Of a stretch of DNA of 16,505 nt, positions 13,661-16,505 are shown in pieces. The translations under genes and the position numbers were made by a program. Numbering within the stretch: the stretch's first letter is position 1; each line of letters opens with the position of its first letter. The DNA is from an uncultured Carnobacterium sp. (GTDB lineage Bacteria; Bacillota; Bacilli; Lactobacillales; Aerococcaceae): NCBI GenBank assembly GCA_937976325.1, contig CALJSD010000188.1, positions 1 through 16,505 of the forward strand, written 5' to 3'. The notes below the pieces were generated by a model. That model did no database searches. It was not told the origin of the DNA and saw nothing but the letters and a program-made list of their open reading frames with translations.

Positions 13661-15396
13661 TCGATCTCCTCCTCTATCTCTTGAATCAGGTACTGTTCAT
13701 AGTACCAACCACGTTGTGCGAGTAACTCCTCGTGGCTTCCTCGCTCACTAATGCGTCCTTCATTCATCACAATAATCTCATCGGCATGACGAATCGCAGA
13801 GAGTCGGTGTGCTGAAATAATATTCATGCAGCCACCGCGCTCTTCTTGCAAGTGCGAGATAATTTCACGTTCCGTTTTCGCATCCACTGCGGATAATGCA
13901 TCATCTAAAATCAAACATTCCCGGTTTCGTAAGAAGGCACGCGCAATCGATAGACGTTGTTTTTGGCCACCACTAAGTGATACCCCTTTTTCTCCGACCA
14001 TCGTATCGAGCTGTTCCGGCATGCGTTTCACGTCTCCATCAAAGGACGCCAACGTCAATGCTTCCCAGATTTCCTCATCGGTCGCATCCTCTTTCCCGAA
14101 TAACATATTCTCACGAATCGTACGTGAAAAGAGTGTGTGTTCTTGTGGCACATAGGCTAGATGCCCTGCCACCGATTGACTGTCGTAATCAATCAACGGT
14201 TCTCCGTTAATGAGAAGCTTCTCGCCTCGATACGGAAATTGATGTAATAATTGCATTAAGAGTGTCGTCTTCCCAGAACCTGTTTTCCCAACGATTCCAA
14301 GCGTCTCGCCTTTATTTAATGTAAGGTTAATCTCTTTTAATAATGGCGCCTCTTCGCCTGGATACGTAAAGTTGAAGTCCTTAAACTCAATGGATTCAAT
14401 CGTCTCGAGCGTTTTTGTACCGCCGCGTTCAATTTCATCGTCATGTTTCAACACTTCATTAATACGATCCGTCGCCACTTTTCCGCGTTTATAGTTCGTA
14501 ATAATATCGCCAATCATAAACATCGGCCACATAATCGACCCCATATAGACTTGGAAGGCAATGACATCCCCCACTAGAATAGCCCCAGTCGATACTAGAT
14601 ACCCACCGTAGAGAAGCGCAATGGTAAAGCTGATCATCATAAATAATTGCGCCAGTGGAATGAAACGAGATTCAATTTCTGCCACGACAATATTTTGCTT
14701 CATGGCCTTTTTCGTTTTCGCACGAAATTCATCCATCATCGCATCTTCTTGCCCGTAAGCACGAATAACATAAGTACCGTCAATCATCTCCAGCACTTCA
14801 TTATTTAATTGTGAAACTGCATTTTGCGCCTTGTTGTACTCTTCTTCTAAATCGAATCCCCATTTATACACAAGATACGAAAGGATTGGCAGTGGTAAAA
14901 CCGCTGCAATGGTCAGTGGCAACGAAATCGTTGTAACCATCATATAAAGTGATACGCTCCCCAGTAATGTAGAGTTCATCAAGGCAAACATACCGAACCC
15001 CATCATTTCACCAATCGTTGCAACGTCTTCACTGCTACGCGTAATAATATCGCCCGTTCTAAAATGCGCGTAAAACGGAATTTTCTTCCGTAAATTATTA
15101 CGTAGTAACTTCACTCGCAGTTCTTTTTGAACTTCATAATACCCAATAAAAATAAAATATGTCCAAATACTCTCCGTAATATACGCCACAAGAATAATCC
15201 CGACTAAAACCACAAGCTGTGTCCAAAGCCACTGGGCATCCAGTTCACTCGCCACGATTTTATCGACGACTTGTCCGATAATCCGAGCTGGGTACACCGC
15301 CGCAATACTACTTGCAATCATCAAGATAAAACTAACAAGGTAGCGCATCGGATGTTTCTTTATAAAATTAATAATGACTTTCAATAAATCGTTCAT
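13657..15396 (-). CDS. Heterodimeric ABC exporter subunit A (YheI/BmrC/LmrC-like), degenerate ATP site
   Basis: This 579-residue half-transporter has a membrane domain (about 15-300) and a nucleotide-binding domain (about 335-579). Motifs are Walker A GKTGSGKT (370-377), Q-loop VPQEHTLF, canonical signature LSGGQ (474-478), Walker B LILDDA with Asp499 in place of the catalytic Glu, and H-loop His530. A Walker B Asp in one subunit and an altered signature in the other is the standard asymmetry of heterodimeric exporters such as BmrCD, LmrCD and TM287/288. The start has GGAGG seven bases ahead. It is the first structural gene after an attenuator-like leader with a short leader peptide, as in bmrBCD of Bacillus. 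A multidrug or antibiotic export role is inferred. Confidence 0.93.
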   Translation of the reverse strand: MNDLLKVIINFIKKHPMRYLVSFILMIASSIAAVYPARIIGQVVDKIVASELDAQWLWTQLVVLVGIILVAYITESIWTYFIFIGYYEVQKELRVKLLRNNLRKKIPFYAHFRTGDIITRSSEDVATIGEMMGFGMFALMNSTLLGSVSLYMMVTTISLPLTIAAVLPLPILSYLVYKWGFDLEEEYNKAQNAVSQLNNEVLEMIDGTYVIRAYGQEDAMMDEFRAKTKKAMKQNIVVAEIESRFIPLAQLFMMISFTIALLYGGYLVSTGAILVGDVIAFQVYMGSIMWPMFMIGDIITNYKRGKVATDRINEVLKHDDEIERGGTKTLETIESIEFKDFNFTYPGEEAPLLKEINLTLNKGETLGIVGKTGSGKTTLLMQLLHQFPYRGEKLLINGEPLIDYDSQSVAGHLAYVPQEHTLFSRTIRENMLFGKEDATDEEIWEALTLASFDGDVKRMPEQLDTMVGEKGVSLSGGQKQRLSIARAFLRNRECLILDDALSAVDAKTEREIISHLQEERGGCMNIISAHRLSAIRHADEIIVMNEGRISERGSHEELLAQRGWYYEQYLIQEIEEEIE

Positions 15397-15410
15397 CGTT
15401 TTCCTCCATC

Positions 15411-15452
15411 AAAAAAGCCGTCACCTTCCCCACGCATGGAAAAAGTAACGGC
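15411..15452 (-). terminator. Leader terminator (attenuator) upstream of the ABC exporter genes
   Basis: A 15-bp stem (15417-15431 with 15438-15452, 6-base loop) is followed on the minus strand by six T (15411-15416). It lies between the leader peptide and the exporter start, only 15 bases before the start codon. Four pairs are G-U in the minus-strand RNA and would be C-A mismatches in the plus-strand RNA, which fixes the direction. Confidence 0.8.
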
Positions 15453-15479
15453 CCACTTAAATTTATCTATAAAAATGCG

Positions 15480-15548
15480 CTATACTTCATTCACCAAAAT
15501 TGGAAGGTTTCTCAAATCATGTACTTGTTTTACGTTTAAGTTGTTCAT
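15480..15548 (-). CDS. Leader peptide, 22 residues, of the ABC exporter operon
   Basis: An ATG at 15548 with a near-ideal GGAGGAG ribosome binding site six bases ahead opens a 22-codon frame ending in TAG. It starts MNNLNVKQV and its C-terminal part reads LRNLPILVNEV. It lies about 36 bases downstream of the predicted transcript start and upstream of the attenuator. The position and strong ribosome binding site suggest a regulatory leader peptide whose translation controls read-through, comparable in arrangement to BmrB ahead of bmrCD. Codons 14-16 (AAC CTT CCA) contain a 7-base sequence complementary to the terminator's 3' strand. I see no match to a known arrest peptide. Confidence 0.65.
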   Translation of the reverse strand: MNNLNVKQVHDLRNLPILVNEV

Positions 15549-15590
15549 TGATTTCTCCTCCAATCTGATAAATTTAACGTTATACTGTAT

Positions 15591-15618
15591 ATTATACTCC
15601 AAAACGCCTTCATGTCAA
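15591..15618 (-). promoter_or_regulatory. Consensus sigma-A promoter of the ABC exporter operon
   Basis: A perfect -35 TTGACA (15613-15618) and a perfect -10 TATAAT (15591-15596) are spaced 16 bp. Transcription should begin near 15584. A small palindrome GTATA-A-TATAC covers the -10. A promoter this strong would need downstream control, consistent with the attenuator. Confidence 0.85.
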
Positions 15619-15649
15619 TACCTTTCGAAGTTTTTCACAATCGAATTCA

Positions 15650-15678
15650 TTGATAATCATTCTCAATAAAGTTACAAT
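15650..15678 (+). promoter_or_regulatory. trhO promoter
   Basis: A -35 TTGATA (15650-15655) and a -10 TACAAT (15673-15678) are spaced 17 bp, 40 bases upstream of the trhO start. The promoter is divergent from the exporter promoter. Confidence 0.75.
15651..15665. promoter_or_regulatory. Fur-type box over the trhO promoter
   Basis: TGATAAT-C-ATTCTCA matches the 7-1-7 Fur consensus TGATAATNATTATCA at 13 of 14 defined positions. It overlaps the -35 and spacer of the trhO promoter, where binding would repress. It fits Fur better than the PerR or Zur versions of the motif, but the families are close. Confidence 0.55.
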
Positions 15679-15718
15679 AGAATCACTACAAATTAGAAAA
15701 GGATGAAAGATTTACAAT

Positions 15719-16505
15719 ATGGCAAAAGACATTCGTGTTTTACTTTACTATAAATATGTTCCAATCGAAAATGCGGAACAATTTGCGGCAGATCATTTAG
15801 CATTCTGCAAATCAATCGGATTAAAAGGACGTATCCTTGTCGCTGACGAAGGAATCAACGGAACTGTATCTGGTGATTACGAAACAACTCAAAAATATAT
15901 GGACTATGTTCACTCTCTTCCTGGCATGGAAGACTTATGGTTTAAAATCGACGAAGAAAGCGAACAAGCCTTCAAGAAGATGTTCGTTCGTTACAAAAAA
16001 GAAATCGTACACCTTGGTTTAGAAGATAACGACTTCGATAACGATATTAACCCACTTGAAACAACAGGTGCTTATCTTTCTCCACAAGAGTTTAAAGACG
16101 CTCTATTAGACGAAAACACTGTTGTACTAGACACTCGTAACGACTACGAGTACGACTTAGGTCACTTCCGCGGTGCGATTCGTCCTGACATTCGCAACTT
16201 CCGTGAATTACCACAATGGGTTCGCGATAACAAAGAGAAATTCATGGACAAACGTGTCGTTGTTTACTGTACAGGTGGCGTTCGCTGTGAGAAATTCTCA
16301 GGCTGGATGGTGCGTGAAGGCTACAAAGATGTCGGCCAATTGCACGGAGGAATCGCAACTTACGGTAAAGACCCAGAAGTTCAAGGTGAGCTTTGGGATG
16401 GGAAAATGTACGTCTTTGACGAGCGTATCGCAGTCGATGTCAACCATGTTAACCCAACCATCGTAGGGAAAGACTGGTTTGATGGAACACCATGTGAACG
16501 TTATG
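15719..16505 (+). CDS. trhO: tRNA uridine(34) hydroxylase TrhO (rhodanese family), 3' end missing
   Basis: The frame runs from ATG 15719 off the right edge, giving 262 of the usual 310-320 residues. An N-terminal acylphosphatase-like domain (about 1-100; RVLLYYKYVPI, ILVADEGINGTVSG) precedes a rhodanese domain (about 115-215). The latter has the active-site loop YCTGGVRCEKF with Cys184 and Cys190. A C-terminal cysteine-containing region begins at DGTPCERY. TrhO (YceA/YbfQ) makes 5-hydroxyuridine at tRNA position 34 using oxygen, aiding wobble decoding. The ribosome binding site is weak (GAAAG nine bases ahead, AAGGA further up). It is the only plus-strand gene and is transcribed away from the ABC exporter from its own Fur-box-overlapped promoter. 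Confidence 0.93.
   Translation, partial: MAKDIRVLLYYKYVPIENAEQFAADHLAFCKSIGLKGRILVADEGINGTVSGDYETTQKYMDYVHSLPGMEDLWFKIDEESEQAFKKMFVRYKKEIVHLGLEDNDFDNDINPLETTGAYLSPQEFKDALLDENTVVLDTRNDYEYDLGHFRGAIRPDIRNFRELPQWVRDNKEKFMDKRVVVYCTGGVRCEKFSGWMVREGYKDVGQLHGGIATYGKDPEVQGELWDGKMYVFDERIAVDVNHVNPTIVGKDWFDGTPCERY

Noticed and set aside
15436..15669. 77-codon plus-strand frame across the exporter leader
   Set aside because: It runs antisense through the attenuator, leader peptide and promoter, and has no ribosome binding site.
15703..15750. Upstream ATG at 15703 as a start or leader for trhO
   Set aside because: It is out of frame with trhO and ends after about 16 codons. The conserved N-terminus begins at 15719.

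Overview
The window looks like chromosomal DNA of a low-to-moderate GC Firmicute of the order Lactobacillales. Evidence is the tmk-darA-holB-yabA block, strong AGGAGG-type ribosome binding sites, consensus sigma-A promoters, cre-like and Fur-like boxes, and U-tailed terminators. A carnobacterium- or aerococcus-like host (for example Granulicatella) is a guess; species cannot be fixed from this sequence. Almost everything is on the minus strand; only the last gene, trhO, is on the plus strand.

Reading the minus strand from right to left: (1) 15397-15620 is a regulated leader for a heterodimeric ABC exporter. It has a consensus promoter, a 22-codon leader peptide with a strong ribosome binding site, and a U-tailed terminator just before the first exporter gene. 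The two exporter genes (13657-15396 and 11921-13660) overlap by ATGA and end at a terminator. (2) 9159-11774 is a five-gene, tightly coupled unit: M20 amidohydrolase, flavodoxin-fold quinone oxidoreductase, two small acidic proteins of unknown function, and a YczE/YitT-type membrane protein, then a terminator. (3) 3276-8954 is a catabolic operon for galacto-N-biose/lacto-N-biose (mucin core 1 or type-1 milk-oligosaccharide disaccharides): lipoprotein binding protein, two CUT1 permeases, GH112 phosphorylase and a tiny two-helix membrane protein. No transporter ATPase is present, so a shared one elsewhere is implied. Its promoter carries a cre site and an 11-bp direct repeat with a 21-bp period. 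(4) 543-2851 is the housekeeping block for dTMP kinase, the c-di-AMP receptor DarA, the DNA polymerase III delta' subunit and the replication-initiation regulator YabA. (5) 1-415 is the start of a Cys-type sulfatase that runs off the left edge.

On the plus strand, trhO (tRNA U34 hydroxylase) starts at 15719 and runs off the right edge. Its promoter is overlapped by a Fur-type box.

Two stretches deserve most attention. The first is the ABC exporter leader, which resembles ribosome-mediated attenuation of antibiotic-induced exporters and has a 7-base candidate antiterminator pairing. The second is a 265-bp nested inverted repeat at 2959-3223, between the sugar operon and tmk. It could be a structured RNA or a MITE-like element; I could not identify it. 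No tRNA, rRNA, CRISPR array, insertion sequence or transposase was seen.
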